This document shows positions 1 to 8,756 of a stretch of 64,000 nucleotides of DNA, one piece after another. Where the stretch lies: NCBI RefSeq assembly GCF_013385635.1, contig NZ_JACAPR010000044.1:1-64000 (forward strand). Reading direction: 5' to 3'. Under the pieces are notes generated by a model. It had not been told where the DNA came from. It did not search any database and was given only the letters and a program-made list of their open reading frames with translations. Source of the DNA: Pseudomonas gingeri. Its GTDB lineage: Bacteria > Pseudomonadota > Gammaproteobacteria > Pseudomonadales > Pseudomonadaceae. Each line of letters begins with the position of its first letter. Within the stretch, counting starts at the first letter, position 1. The position numbers were made by a program, and so were the translations under genes.

Positions 1-216
1 CCAGTTCAGCTTGCCAGCGATGGGGCCAGTGAGTCTTGCATCGATCTGCCGGACGCCATCGCCGGCAAGCCGGGCTCCTACAGGGGAAGAGTGTCGAACA
101 CAAAATCTGCGGATAACGCAAACCTGTGTAGGAGCTGGCTTGCCAGCGATGGGGCCAGTGAGTCTTGCATCGATCTGCCGGACGCCATCGCCGGCAAGCC
201 GGCTCTTACAAGGGAA
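1..216. repeat. Duplicated REPIN (two copies, 129 bp apart)
   Basis: Two near-identical inverted REP units of the AGCTGGCTTGCCAGCGATG / CATCGCCGGCAAGCC class. A stretch of about 65 bases beginning at 9 recurs from 138. The first copy is truncated by the window edge. The two are separated by a short spacer, so this is a tandem duplication of one REPIN. They lie downstream of the minus-strand methyltransferase gene. Confidence 0.85.
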
Positions 217-220
217 GGTG

Positions 221-850
221 TCAGGCCTTGCGCCACACGCTCGCCAACCACGGCTGCTGCTCACGCGGCAGTCCGGCGGGGCGATAGTAGTGTTCCAGTT
301 CGGCAAAACCCGCCGCCGTCAGCAGTTCACGCCAGGCTTCCAGGTCGTGGTACGAACCATAGCGTTCACCGTTCCAGCCCTCCTGGTTTTCCCCGCGCGG
401 ATTGGAGCTGAACAGCACGCCGCCCGGCTTGAGCGTCGCATGCAGCTGTCCCAGCACCCGCGGCAGTTCCTGACGCGGGATATGGAACAGCACCGCGTTG
501 GCAAAGATCCCGTCGAAGCGTTCTGGTGGCAGTTCGAGTTCGAGGAAATTCTGTTGCAGCACTTCGCAACCACTGTCCTCGCGGGCCATCTGCGCAAAGC
601 GCTCGGAGCCGTCGAGGCCGACCGCGACATGGCCCATGCGGGTGAATGTCTGCAGATCCCGACCCGGACCGCAGCCGAAGTCCAGCACGGTAAACGGCGC
701 CGTACCCTGGATATGCCGTAGCAGTGCGTCGATGTTCTGGCTCACATCGTGGTCGCGGGTGCCTTCGCGGAAACCCTCGGCACTGCGGTTGTAGTGACCG
801 AGGGTGGTGGAAGCGATCTGTTCGAGGTCGTTGGGGCCGAGGGTTTTCAT
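221..850 (-). CDS. class I SAM-dependent methyltransferase
   Basis: Predicted 209-residue cytosolic methyltransferase. The SAM-binding motif I is clear (VLDFGCGPGRDLQTF, about residues 60-75), followed by the acidic end of strand 2 (GLDGS), a motif-IV-like FDGIFANAVLFHI and an LKPGGVLFSSNP stretch typical of the Methyltransf_11/25 fold. The substrate cannot be read from the sequence. I chose the start MKTLGPN at 850; the open frame continues upstream only through REP sequence and has no sensible start there. It is a single gene flanked on both sides by REP arrays, so it is probably monocistronic. Confidence 0.8.
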   Translation of the reverse strand: MKTLGPNDLEQIASTTLGHYNRSAEGFREGTRDHDVSQNIDALLRHIQGTAPFTVLDFGCGPGRDLQTFTRMGHVAVGLDGSERFAQMAREDSGCEVLQQNFLELELPPERFDGIFANAVLFHIPRQELPRVLGQLHATLKPGGVLFSSNPRGENQEGWNGERYGSYHDLEAWRELLTAAGFAELEHYYRPAGLPREQQPWLASVWRKA

Positions 851-922
851 CGCAGGTCTGCGTTGGGGGAGATGATGCGAATATATCACCAGGCGGGTTT
901 TTGCTGTGGCTGCAAAGGCCCC

Positions 923-1182
923 TTCGCGGGCAAGCCCGCTCCCACAAGGTACCGGGGTGAACCCAAAACCTTTAGGAACGCCTTTTCGCGGGCAGGCCCA
1001 CTCCCACAAGGCACCGGGGTGAACCCAAAACCTTTAGGAACGCCTTTTCGCGGGCAGGCCCACTCCCACAAGGTACCGGGGTGAACCCACAACCTTTAGG
1101 AACGCCTTTTCGTGGGCAAGCCCGCTCCCACAAGGTACCGGGGTGAACGCAAAACCTGTGGGAGCGGGCTTGCCCGCGAAGA
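923..1182. repeat. 62-bp tandem array of REP-containing units
   Basis: Four head-to-tail units with an exact 62-base period start at 923, 985, 1047 and 1109. Each holds one REP half (TTCGCGGGCAAGCCCGCTCC or a close variant) plus the same spacer, which contains ACCTTTAGGAACGCC. An inverted REP half at about 1158-1182 closes the array. It fills most of the gap between the methyltransferase start and the end of the ABC operon, so 851-1193 holds no gene. Confidence 0.9.
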
Positions 1183-1193
1183 GGCCGCCACTC

Positions 1194-1838
1194 TCAGCGC
1201 TTGTTCAGCACCCGCGCCAGGCGATCACCACCGAGCTGGATCACCGCCACCAGGATCACCAGCAACACGATCACCGTCAGCATCACCTGGCTGTCGAAGC
1301 GCTGGTAGCCATAACGATAGGCGATATCGCCCAATCCGCCCGCGCCGATGGCACCGGCCATGGCCGAGGAGTTGATCATGGTCACCAGGGTGATGGTGAA
1401 GCCGCCGACAATTCCCGGCAATGCCTCGGGCAACAGCACATGCCAGACGATATGCCAGCGCCGGCAACCCATGGCCTGCGCCGCCTCGATCAGGCCATGA
1501 TCGACCTCGCGCAGGCTCACCTCGGCGATCCGCGCGAAGAACGGCGTGGCGGCGATGGTCAGCGGCACCACGGCGGCCCAGACGCCGTAGGTGGTGCCGA
1601 CGATCAGCCGGGTAAAGGGAATCAGGGCGACCATCAGGATCAGGAACGGGATCGAACGGAACAGGTTCACGAACGCCCCCAGTACCCGGTTTACCGCAGG
1701 GGCCTCGTAGATCCCGCCCTTGTGGCTGGTGACCAGGATCACCGCCAGCGGAATACCCAGCAACAAGGCGATCAGCGAAGACACACCGACCATCAGGAAC
1801 GTGTCGATCACGCCCTGCCACAACCGATCAAGCCACAT
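1194..1838 (-). CDS. MetI-type methionine/organosulfur ABC permease
   Basis: A 214-residue inner-membrane permease with about five hydrophobic segments. The EAA loop (LIEAAQAMGCRRWHIVWHVLLPEALPGI, about residues 120-147) is the contact site for the ATPase. Length and sequence fit MetI of the methionine uptake transporter family. I chose the start MWLDRLWQ at 1838, which overlaps the end of the upstream ATPase gene by 11 bases and suggests translational coupling. It is the last gene of the operon. Because SfnB-like oxidoreductases and a flavin monooxygenase lie in the same operon, the substrate may be an organosulfur compound other than methionine. Confidence 0.88.
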   Translation of the reverse strand: MWLDRLWQGVIDTFLMVGVSSLIALLLGIPLAVILVTSHKGGIYEAPAVNRVLGAFVNLFRSIPFLILMVALIPFTRLIVGTTYGVWAAVVPLTIAATPFFARIAEVSLREVDHGLIEAAQAMGCRRWHIVWHVLLPEALPGIVGGFTITLVTMINSSAMAGAIGAGGLGDIAYRYGYQRFDSQVMLTVIVLLVILVAVIQLGGDRLARVLNKR

Positions 1839-2949
1839 AACCCAGTACCTCCACCTGTTGTGCCCACCGGGCCGCGCGCTGCCGCAGTTCCTCGGCACCC
1901 AGCGCAGACGCGGTCACCGCCAGCAGCAGTTGCCCCAGCGCATGCCCCTGGATGCGTTCGACACCGCCCTGCAACAGGCGCACACGTCCGCCCAGGGCAT
2001 TGAACAAGGCCGCCAGGTCCGGCTCGTCGGCGGCACTGCCGGTAAACCGCAGGCGCAATACCACCGCCGCCTCGGGAGATGGCGGCTGTGCCTGCAAGCG
2101 GCCTTGCAGCTCCTCGGGCAGCGCATGCTGCAAGGGCGCGAGCAAGGTCTGGCTGACTTCATGCTGCGGATTGCCGAACACCTGCCAGACCGGCCCCTGC
2201 TCGACGACCCGACCATGCTCCAGCACCACCACGCGGTCGCAGATATCGCGGATCACCGCCATCTCGTGGGTGATCAGGACGATGGTCAGGCCCAGCCGTC
2301 GGTTGATCTCGCGCAGCAGGCCGAGGATCGACTGCGTGGTCTCCGGGTCCAGCGCCGAGGTCGCTTCGTCACACAGCAGGATCGCCGGATCGTGGACCAG
2401 CGCGCGGGCAATCCCGACCCGCTGTTTCTGGCCACCGGACAACTGCGCCGGATAGGCCTTGTGCTTGTCCCGCAAGCCCACCAGTTCCAGCAGTTCGCGG
2501 ACCTTCTGCTCGCGTTGCAGCTTCGGCACGCCGGCCACTTTCAATGGCAGCTCGACGTTCTGCCAGACGGTCTTGGCCGACATCAGGTTGAAGTGCTGGA
2601 AGATCATACCGATGCGCCGGCGCAGCTCCACCAGGCGGTTTTCATCGAACTCGCCGATGTCCACCTGGTCGATCAGCACCCGGCCTGAACTGGGTTGTTC
2701 CAGGCGGTTGATGGTACGGATCAAGGACGACTTGCCGGCACCGCTGCGGCCGATGATGCCGAACACTTCGCCACGCTGGATCGCCAGGTCGATGCCCTGC
2801 AAGGCGTTCACCGGCCCCTGGCTGCCCTCATAGGTCTTGCCCACGCCGATAAAGCGCACATGGGCCAGATTGAGCTCCGGGTGCAACTCGGTCCGTTCGG
2901 CCTCGCGTGGCGCGGCGTCCGGCGGACGCTGGAGATTGGCGACACTCAT
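1828..2949 (-). CDS. MetN-type ABC transporter ATP-binding protein
   Basis: A 373-residue ATPase. Walker A is GRSGAGKS (67-74), the Q-loop glutamine about 118, the signature LSGGQ (170-174), Walker B ILLCDEATSALD (190-201) and the H-loop LITHEM near 226. About 90 residues after the nucleotide-binding domain match the position of the regulatory NIL/ACT-like domain of MetN. The first 28 residues are an extension compared with E. coli MetN. I took MSVANL at 2949 as the start because it lies one base after the stop of the binding-protein gene; the longer frame would run into that gene. Confidence 0.9.
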   Translation of the reverse strand: MSVANLQRPPDAAPREAERTELHPELNLAHVRFIGVGKTYEGSQGPVNALQGIDLAIQRGEVFGIIGRSGAGKSSLIRTINRLEQPSSGRVLIDQVDIGEFDENRLVELRRRIGMIFQHFNLMSAKTVWQNVELPLKVAGVPKLQREQKVRELLELVGLRDKHKAYPAQLSGGQKQRVGIARALVHDPAILLCDEATSALDPETTQSILGLLREINRRLGLTIVLITHEMAVIRDICDRVVVLEHGRVVEQGPVWQVFGNPQHEVSQTLLAPLQHALPEELQGRLQAQPPSPEAAVVLRLRFTGSAADEPDLAALFNALGGRVRLLQGGVERIQGHALGQLLLAVTASALGAEELRQRAARWAQQVEVLGYVA

Positions 2950-2950
2950 C

Positions 2951-3760
2951 TCAGCCTTCCCAGCCGGCCTGGTACAGCTTGCCATGGGCTTTATCCAGGG
3001 CAGCGCGCACGGCCGGCGAATGTTGGTAGATGTCGACGAACTTGATCAACCGCGGGTCGGTTTTCTCCTTCGGCTGGATCACGAACTGGATCACGTACTC
3101 CTTGTGATCGAGGCCGTCGAACAGCAATGCGGAACCGGCATCGAAGGTCTTCGCCAGGCGGATGTAGGCCGGGTAGCCCTGGACCAGATCGGCGTCGTCG
3201 TAGGCGCGGACCAGTTGCACGGCCTCGACCTGGAGGATCTTGATCTTCTTCGGGTTGCTGACGATGTCGTCTTCGGTGGCCTTGTAGCCGACACCGGGCT
3301 TGAGGGTGATCAGACCGGCCTTGGCCAGCAGTTGCAGACCGCGCCCGCTGTTGATCGGGTCGTTGGCGATGGCCACGGTGGCGCCTTGCGGCAGCTCGTC
3401 GAAGCTTTTGTATTTCTTCGAGTAGAGGCCGACGTTGTTGATGATTCCCGGGGCGAAAGGCACCAGGTCAAAACCGGCGGCGGCCTTGGCGTTTTCCAGG
3501 AACGGGATGTGCTGGAAATAGTTCACGTCGATATCGCCGGCGGCGAGGCTGACATTGGGCGCGATCCAGTCGGTGAACTCCACCAGCTCGACCTTGAGGC
3601 CCTGCTTGCCGGCCTCTTCGACAGCAGCTTCCAGGGGGATGGCGAAGGCGGCGGTGGTGCCGACCTTGAGCGGCGCGTCAGCGGCGTGGGCCACGGCGCT
3701 GAAAAGTCCGAGAGCGAGGGCCAGTGCTTTGACTGGGTGGGTGAGACGTGTTGTTTTCAT
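2951..3760 (-). CDS. MetQ/NlpA-family substrate-binding protein
   Basis: A 269-residue periplasmic binding protein. It starts MKTTRLTHPVKALALALG and has a cleavable signal peptide ending in AVAHA-A. No lipobox cysteine is visible, so it is probably soluble rather than a lipoprotein. The mature part shows NlpA-family landmarks: FTDWIAPN, DIDVNYFQHIPFLE, VAIANDPINSGRGLQLL and VQGYPAYIRLA. It feeds the MetN/MetI pair directly downstream. Its position beneath flavin-dependent sulfur-acquisition enzymes suggests an organosulfur ligand; methionine is the family default. Confidence 0.88.
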   Translation of the reverse strand: MKTTRLTHPVKALALALGLFSAVAHAADAPLKVGTTAAFAIPLEAAVEEAGKQGLKVELVEFTDWIAPNVSLAAGDIDVNYFQHIPFLENAKAAAGFDLVPFAPGIINNVGLYSKKYKSFDELPQGATVAIANDPINSGRGLQLLAKAGLITLKPGVGYKATEDDIVSNPKKIKILQVEAVQLVRAYDDADLVQGYPAYIRLAKTFDAGSALLFDGLDHKEYVIQFVIQPKEKTDPRLIKFVDIYQHSPAVRAALDKAHGKLYQAGWEG

Positions 3761-3800
3761 GATGGGTTTCCAGTCAGTCATAAGTATTGTGAGATCTCAC

Positions 3801-3936
3801 TTGTGGCGAGCGGGCTTGCCCGCGCTCGGCTGCGAAGCAGTCGCAAAACCAGACACCTCGTTGTACCTGACACACCGCGATCACTGATTTTGGAGCCGCT
3901 TCGCGACCCAGCGCGGGCAAGCCCGCTCGCCACAAG
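3801..3936. repeat. REPIN (inverted REP pair)
   Basis: A TTGTGGCGAGCGGGCTTGCC half at 3801 faces its reverse complement ending at 3936, with GCTCGGCTGCGAAGCAGTCG and GGAGCCGCTTCGCGACCC as inner arms. It lies between the monooxygenase and binding-protein genes inside the probable operon, where its hairpin could reduce or stabilise parts of the transcript. Confidence 0.9.
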
Positions 3937-3956
3937 TTGGTGCTGCAGAGAGCCTG

Positions 3957-5333
3957 TCAGCCAGGAACGAAGCGATAGCCCGCCCCGGCATGCTGTTCGG
4001 GCAAATGCGCTGCGTCGTGGAACAGCTTTTCGCGCAAGGTTCCGCCGTCGTAGGCGGTCTTGTACGAACCGCGTCGCTGCAATTCGGGAATCACCAGCTC
4101 GATAAAATCGACATAGCTTTCCGGGGTGACGATGCGGGTCAGGTTGAAGCCGTCCAGGCCGGTTTCGGCGATCCACGACTCCAACTCATCGGCCACCTGT
4201 GCCGGCGAGCCGACCACGGTGAAATAGCGCCCGCCCAACGCGTGCTGGTCGAGCAACTTGCGCCGGGTCCAGTCGTTGTTCTGCAGATTCTTTGTCGCCG
4301 ACTGGATCGCGTTGCTCTTCACGTACTGGATCGGTTCGTCCAGTTCGTACTCGGAAAAATCTATGGCCGTGGAGGCCGAGAAATGCGCCACGCCGGCCTC
4401 GGCGCTGGCATAACCGAGGTACTCGGCATGCTTGGCCCAGGCCTCCTCCTCGGTCGCGCCGACGATCACGTTCAGGCCCATGAACACCTTGATGCCTTCA
4501 GGATCCCTTCCTGCCGCCACCGCGCTGGCACGCACCTTGTCCACCTGGGCCCTGGTCGCGGCCTTGTTCTGCCCGCTGATGAACACGCACTCGGCATGCC
4601 GCCCGGCGAACACCAGGCCGCGCTCGGAACTGCCGGCCTGGAACAGCACCGGGGTGCGTTGCGGCGACGGCTCGCAGAGGTGATAACCCTCGACCTGGTA
4701 GAACTCGCCCTTGTGCCGCACCTTGTGGACCTTGTCCGGCTGGGCGTAGATCCGCTGCGCAGGGTCGTTGAGCACCGCGCCGTTTTCCCAACTGCCCTCC
4801 CAGAGCTTGTAGAGCACCTCCAGGTACTCGTCGGCCTGGTCGTAGCGGCGGTCGTGCTCGGCCTGGCCATCGAGGCCCATGGCCTTGGCGGCACTGTCGA
4901 GATAGCCGGTGACGATGTTCCAGCCGACCCGGCCACGCGTCAGGTGATCGAGGGTCGACAGGCGCCGGGCGAACAAGTACGGCGCCTCATAGGTCAGGTT
5001 GGCGGTCAGGCCGAAGCCGAGGTTTTTCGTCACCGCGGCCATGGCCGACACCAGCAGCAGCGGGTCGTTGACCGGCAGTTGGATCGACTCTTTGAGAGGC
5101 ACGGCCACCGACTGCTGGTAGACGTCGTAGACCCCGACGATATCGGCGATAAACAGGCCGTCGAACAGCCCGCGCTCCAGCAACTGCGCCAGCTCGGTCC
5201 AGTATTCGAGGGTCTTGTACTGGGTCGAGTTGTCCCGCGGATGAGTCCACAGCCCGTGGTTGATATGCCCGATGCAGTTCATGTTGAAGGCGTTGAGCAG
5301 GATCTTCTTCCTGGTTCCTGGAGAGCCGGCCAT
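3957..5333 (-). CDS. NtaA/SnaA/DszA-family FMN-dependent monooxygenase
   Basis: A 458-residue protein of the bacterial-luciferase-like (LLM) class. Such two-component enzymes use reduced FMN to oxidise small sulfur or nitrogen compounds. Family landmarks are ILLNAFNMNCIGHINHGLWTHP near the N-terminus, LTYEAPYLFARRLSTLDHLTRGRVGWNIVT (about 118-147), the PVLFQAGSSERG motif (about 240-251) and GLDGFNLTR near the end. The ATG overlaps the stop of the preceding gene by one base (TGATG), so the two are translationally coupled. With two SfnB-like proteins upstream and an ABC importer downstream, a role in desulfurising an organosulfur compound is a reasonable inference. The substrate is unknown. Confidence 0.87.
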   Translation of the reverse strand: MAGSPGTRKKILLNAFNMNCIGHINHGLWTHPRDNSTQYKTLEYWTELAQLLERGLFDGLFIADIVGVYDVYQQSVAVPLKESIQLPVNDPLLLVSAMAAVTKNLGFGLTANLTYEAPYLFARRLSTLDHLTRGRVGWNIVTGYLDSAAKAMGLDGQAEHDRRYDQADEYLEVLYKLWEGSWENGAVLNDPAQRIYAQPDKVHKVRHKGEFYQVEGYHLCEPSPQRTPVLFQAGSSERGLVFAGRHAECVFISGQNKAATRAQVDKVRASAVAAGRDPEGIKVFMGLNVIVGATEEEAWAKHAEYLGYASAEAGVAHFSASTAIDFSEYELDEPIQYVKSNAIQSATKNLQNNDWTRRKLLDQHALGGRYFTVVGSPAQVADELESWIAETGLDGFNLTRIVTPESYVDFIELVIPELQRRGSYKTAYDGGTLREKLFHDAAHLPEQHAGAGYRFVPG

Positions 5334-6529
5334 CAGATCGTGCCCCGCAGCGGCGGATTTTCCGCATTGAGGTAGTAGTTGCCCACCGCGTGGTACTTCC
5401 AGCGCACCGGGTCATGCAGGGTGTGCACACGCGCATTGCGCCAGTGGCGATCCAGGCCGTGTTCGGCCAGGGTTGCCTGGCTGCCGGCCAGCTCGAACAG
5501 GGTGCTGCCGGCGGCCAGGGAGATTTCCGTGCTGACCGCCCGGGCCTCGGCAACGGCGATGGAAGCTGCCGCCACCGTATCGACAGTGGTGTCGACCTGG
5601 GCGCGGTCGAGGAATTCGCCGGCCCGCTCCAGCAGGGCTTCGGCGGCATGCAGGCGAATGCTCAGATGGCCGACGCTTTTCAGGGTCAGCGGATCTTCGC
5701 TGGCCTTGTCGTTGCCCGAATCGATCCATGGCCGGGTGCGGGTACGGACGAAATGCAGGGCGTCTTCATAGGCGGCGCGGGCAATTCCGGTGTCGATGGC
5801 CGCATGGAGAATCTGCGCCAGCGGGCCGACCGGGGTCGGACGCTCGAAGGCGCTCTGAAAGGGGATCACGTCTTCGGCCGCGACAAACACATCCTCGAAC
5901 ACCACCGAACCGCTGCCGGTGGTGCGCTGGCCGAAACCGGTCCAGTCGTCGATCACCGTCAGCCCGGCGCTTTCGCGGGAGACAAAGGCCAGTTGCTGGA
6001 CACCCTGCTCATCCACCACCGAGGTGGGAATCCGCTGGGCGTAGAGCGAACCCGTCGAGTAGAACTTGCGGCCGTTGATGCGATAGCCCTCGCCATCGCG
6101 ACGCAGGTCGGTGACCCGATCGTGCGCCGTTTTCGTACCGAACTCGGCCAGCGCATTGCCGAAGCGGCGACCGGCCAGGACCTCGGCATACAGCCGCCGT
6201 TTCTGCGCCTCGCTGCCATTGACCCGCAGGACTTCCAGCGCATAGAAATGGTTCTGCGGAATCTGCCCGAGGGACGCGTCGGCCTCGGCAATCAGTTGCG
6301 TGACCTTGGCCAGGGTGACATTCGACACACCGGCACCGCCGTACTCCTTCGGTACGCTGATGCCCCACAGGCCAGAGCGGGAAAACACTTCCAGCTCGGG
6401 CAGCGGCAGGCGCCGTTCACGGTCGCGCAGCAGGCTGTCGCGCTTGAAATCCTCGGCCAGGTCACTGGCCACGATCAGGGCTTGCTCGTCGCTGGAAATG
6501 ACCGCGACGTGTTGGGAAAGCTGTGACAT
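5333..6529 (-). CDS. SfnB-family sulfur-acquisition oxidoreductase (acyl-CoA dehydrogenase fold)
   Basis: A 398-residue protein with the acyl-CoA dehydrogenase/flavin monooxygenase fold of the SfnB group, which is linked to dimethyl sulfone and other organosulfur use in Pseudomonas. Landmarks are SVPKEYGGAGVS, LGQIPQNHFYALEVL, GRKFYSTGSLYA, DDWTGFGQRTTGSG and the C-terminal HWRNARVHTLHDPVRWKYHAVG. I chose MSQLSQH at 6529; the frame stays open upstream but only as a shadow of the next gene. The stop overlaps the start of the monooxygenase. It is a paralogue of the gene at 6550-7791. Confidence 0.87.
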   Translation of the reverse strand: MSQLSQHVAVISSDEQALIVASDLAEDFKRDSLLRDRERRLPLPELEVFSRSGLWGISVPKEYGGAGVSNVTLAKVTQLIAEADASLGQIPQNHFYALEVLRVNGSEAQKRRLYAEVLAGRRFGNALAEFGTKTAHDRVTDLRRDGEGYRINGRKFYSTGSLYAQRIPTSVVDEQGVQQLAFVSRESAGLTVIDDWTGFGQRTTGSGSVVFEDVFVAAEDVIPFQSAFERPTPVGPLAQILHAAIDTGIARAAYEDALHFVRTRTRPWIDSGNDKASEDPLTLKSVGHLSIRLHAAEALLERAGEFLDRAQVDTTVDTVAAASIAVAEARAVSTEISLAAGSTLFELAGSQATLAEHGLDRHWRNARVHTLHDPVRWKYHAVGNYYLNAENPPLRGTI

Positions 6530-6549
6530 GGGTGTCTCCAGAGGTCTGG

Positions 6550-7791
6550 TCAGATCCAGGAATGGCGAGCGGGCAAGGTGCCGTTCAGGTGATAGGCGCC
6601 GACCGCGTGATACTTCCAGCGCACCGGGTCGTGCAGGGTATGCACCCGGGCGTTGCGCCAGTGCCGGTCGAGATTGAATTCGGCCAGGGTCGCGCGGCTG
6701 CCGGCCAGTTCGAACAGCTTCTCGCTGGCCAGCAGGGCGATTTCGGTGGTGAGCACCTTGGCCTCGGCCACGGCGATCGAGGCCCGGGCGGCGGCGGCCA
6801 CATCCACCGGACCGGCATTGACCTGGTCCAGCACCTGCGCGGCCTTGCGCAGCAGTGCCTCGGCGGCGTGCAGTTCGATTTTCAGTTTGCCGATATCGGC
6901 GATCACATAGAGATCGTCGCTGGCGCGTTCGACCTTGGCATCGATCCATGGCCGCGAACGCTCACGGACAAAGGCAATGCTGTCGTCGATGGCGGCGCGG
7001 GCGATGCCGGCGTCGATGGCGGCCTGGATCAGTTGCGACACGGCGCCCTGGATATTCGGGGTGTCGCCCTGGCGCCAGTTCTCGACGACATTTTCCGCCT
7101 CGACCCGCACGTTGTTCAGCAACACCGTGCCGCTGGCGGTGGTGCGCTGGCCGAAACCGGACCAGTCATCCACCACCCGCAGCCCCGGCGTGCCACGACG
7201 GACAAAGGCCATGACCTGGCGACCTTCATCGTTGATCGCCTTGACCGCCACCCAGTGGGCAAACAGCGCGCCGGTGGAATAGAACTTCTGTCCGCTGATG
7301 ACGTAACCGTCACCGTCGGCGCTGATCCGGGTCTTCAGTTCCAGGGTGTTGCGGGTGCCGCGCTCGGGCCCGGCATTGCCGATCCGCCAACCATCGAGCA
7401 CGCTCTGGAACAGGTGTTTTTTCTGCCGTTCGGTGGCCGTGCCGAGCAGCAGTTGGAGAATGCCGAAGTGGTTCTGCGGGATCTGCCCCAGGGCCGGATC
7501 GGCGGCGGAAATGATCGCGAAGACTTCGGCCACGGTGACGAAGGACACCTGGGGCCCGCCGTACTCGCGGGGAATGGCGATGCTGCCCAAGCCGCTGCGG
7601 GTGAACTGCTCGATCTCGGCCCAGGGCAACTTGCGCTGGCGGTCGCGGCGCGCGGCCTGCAGGCGGGCAACCTCGGCCAGTTCACGGGCCGCTTGCAGGG
7701 CTTCGGCATCGTTGCGCAGCACCCGGGCCGGCAACAGCAGCGGGGCGATGTCCTGGTCGCTCTGGACCTGTGCTTCGTTCAAGTTAGACAT
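6550..7791 (-). CDS. SfnB-family sulfur-acquisition oxidoreductase, first gene of operon
   Basis: A 413-residue paralogue of the next gene, sharing SIAIPREYGGPQVS, LGQIPQNHFGILQLL, GQKFYSTGALFAHW, DDWSGFGQRTTASG and the HWRNARVHTLHDPVRWKYHAVG tail. The ATG at 7791 has a good ribosome site (GGAG, 8 bases away). A GTG three codons earlier is less likely. It leads a minus-strand operon: two SfnB paralogues, a flavin monooxygenase, then the MetQNI-type importer. Two SfnB copies may act on different steps or substrates, or as a heteromer; the sequence does not decide this. Confidence 0.87.
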   Translation of the reverse strand: MSNLNEAQVQSDQDIAPLLLPARVLRNDAEALQAARELAEVARLQAARRDRQRKLPWAEIEQFTRSGLGSIAIPREYGGPQVSFVTVAEVFAIISAADPALGQIPQNHFGILQLLLGTATERQKKHLFQSVLDGWRIGNAGPERGTRNTLELKTRISADGDGYVISGQKFYSTGALFAHWVAVKAINDEGRQVMAFVRRGTPGLRVVDDWSGFGQRTTASGTVLLNNVRVEAENVVENWRQGDTPNIQGAVSQLIQAAIDAGIARAAIDDSIAFVRERSRPWIDAKVERASDDLYVIADIGKLKIELHAAEALLRKAAQVLDQVNAGPVDVAAAARASIAVAEAKVLTTEIALLASEKLFELAGSRATLAEFNLDRHWRNARVHTLHDPVRWKYHAVGAYHLNGTLPARHSWI

Positions 7792-7929
7792 CAACGCCAC
7801 TCCGTGGCGCGCGCAATGCCCTGGCGATCTGCACGAGGGTGATTGTGTTCCTGACCATACCTACCTCATCTCTCTCTGGAAGCATCGCAACGGCGACGCA
7901 GGCGAAATCAAACGGGTCCGGTGGTCCGG

Positions 7930-7990
7930 TTCATATACCCTAAGCGCGTATAAATATTAAATAAACTAACTTATAGGAATATGCATAGAA
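7930..7990 (-). promoter_or_regulatory. AT-rich promoter/regulator region of the SfnB-monooxygenase operon
   Basis: A strongly AT-rich stretch in a GC-rich genome, about 140-200 bases upstream of the first SfnB start. It contains TAACTTATAGGAATATGCA (7967-7985), which resembles TAACTTTAAAGAATATATACG at 42917 and the reverse-strand ATAACTTTAAAGAATATACG at 36798-36779. All three precede sulfur-acquisition genes. CysB or another LysR-type sulfur regulator is the natural candidate; this is inference from similarity between sites. Confidence 0.4.
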
Positions 7991-8000
7991 GGCCCGGCCC

Positions 8001-8756
8001 TCACTCCCGGCGGCGCTGGGCGGCGAGTTTGAAGGCCGGTTTGCTTGTGCGGATAAAGTGCCGCGAAGTGCCCACGCGCAACCTTCGCGTCGGTGCCCAG
8101 CGAGAGTTGTTGCCGACCCGGTCGATCACGCAATAGGTGATGTCCAACCCACGATCCTCACCGGCTTCCTGGATCACCCCGGCGGGGACGAATACCGTGA
8201 CCGGCTTGCCGATATCCGCCGGAGCGAGCTTGGGCAGGTCGAGCCGGACGTCGCCCCAGAGCAGGGTGATTTCATCCTCGACCGCCATGTTGAGATAGGG
8301 CGCCAGGGTCAACGGCACACCCCGCCTCATCTGGCGCGGGTTGACCCCGTAGCGACCGATGGGCCCGGGGATGATCAGCGGCGCCAGGCCCTGGTTCTCC
8401 TCGCCGATCGGCAGGCCGCCGGGGCACGCCAGCTTGACCGGCAGCTTGAGTTCCGGCGAGGCCAGGGCCGCGCTGCCGATGCGCATCAGGCGGTAGTGAA
8501 TCCGCGCCACCCCTTCGAGGATGAAGCTTTCCGGCACCCGCAGGCTGATCGGCTGGCCGACCTCGGCGGCGAGGACCTGCCTGGACGTCACGTAGCAACC
8601 GTCCCAGAACAACTCGACCAGGTCCCCTTCGTCCATATCGGGATAGACCGGGATCGTGATCGACAACTGCTCGGCGGCCAGGCGACCGATGCCGCGCCTG
8701 TGGGCCTGGGGAACGGTGGGCAGCGCGAGTCGGGGATGCTCCGCGGGATAATTCAT
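8001..8756 (-). CDS. hypothetical protein with two beta-rich repeat domains
   Basis: A 251-residue protein I cannot assign to a named function. It appears to hold two copies of one domain: residues about 30-95 (ITIPVYPDMDEGDLVELFWDG ... VPESFILEGVARIHYRLMRIG) and about 145-225 (TLAPYLNMAVEDEITLLWGD ... VPAGVIQEAGEDRGLDITYCVIDRVGN). Both read as beta-sandwich repeats like those of large Pseudomonas surface or Ig-like proteins. No signal peptide or membrane segment is visible. The ATG at 8756 follows AAAGGACG at good distance. It shares strand with the sulfur operon but is separated from it by that operon's promoter region. Confidence 0.65.
   Translation of the reverse strand: MNYPAEHPRLALPTVPQAHRRGIGRLAAEQLSITIPVYPDMDEGDLVELFWDGCYVTSRQVLAAEVGQPISLRVPESFILEGVARIHYRLMRIGSAALASPELKLPVKLACPGGLPIGEENQGLAPLIIPGPIGRYGVNPRQMRRGVPLTLAPYLNMAVEDEITLLWGDVRLDLPKLAPADIGKPVTVFVPAGVIQEAGEDRGLDITYCVIDRVGNNSRWAPTRRLRVGTSRHFIRTSKPAFKLAAQRRRE

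Noticed and set aside
923..1182. Second candidate for a CRISPR-like array
   Set aside because: The 62-base units are the same throughout, including the spacer; true arrays have unique spacers.
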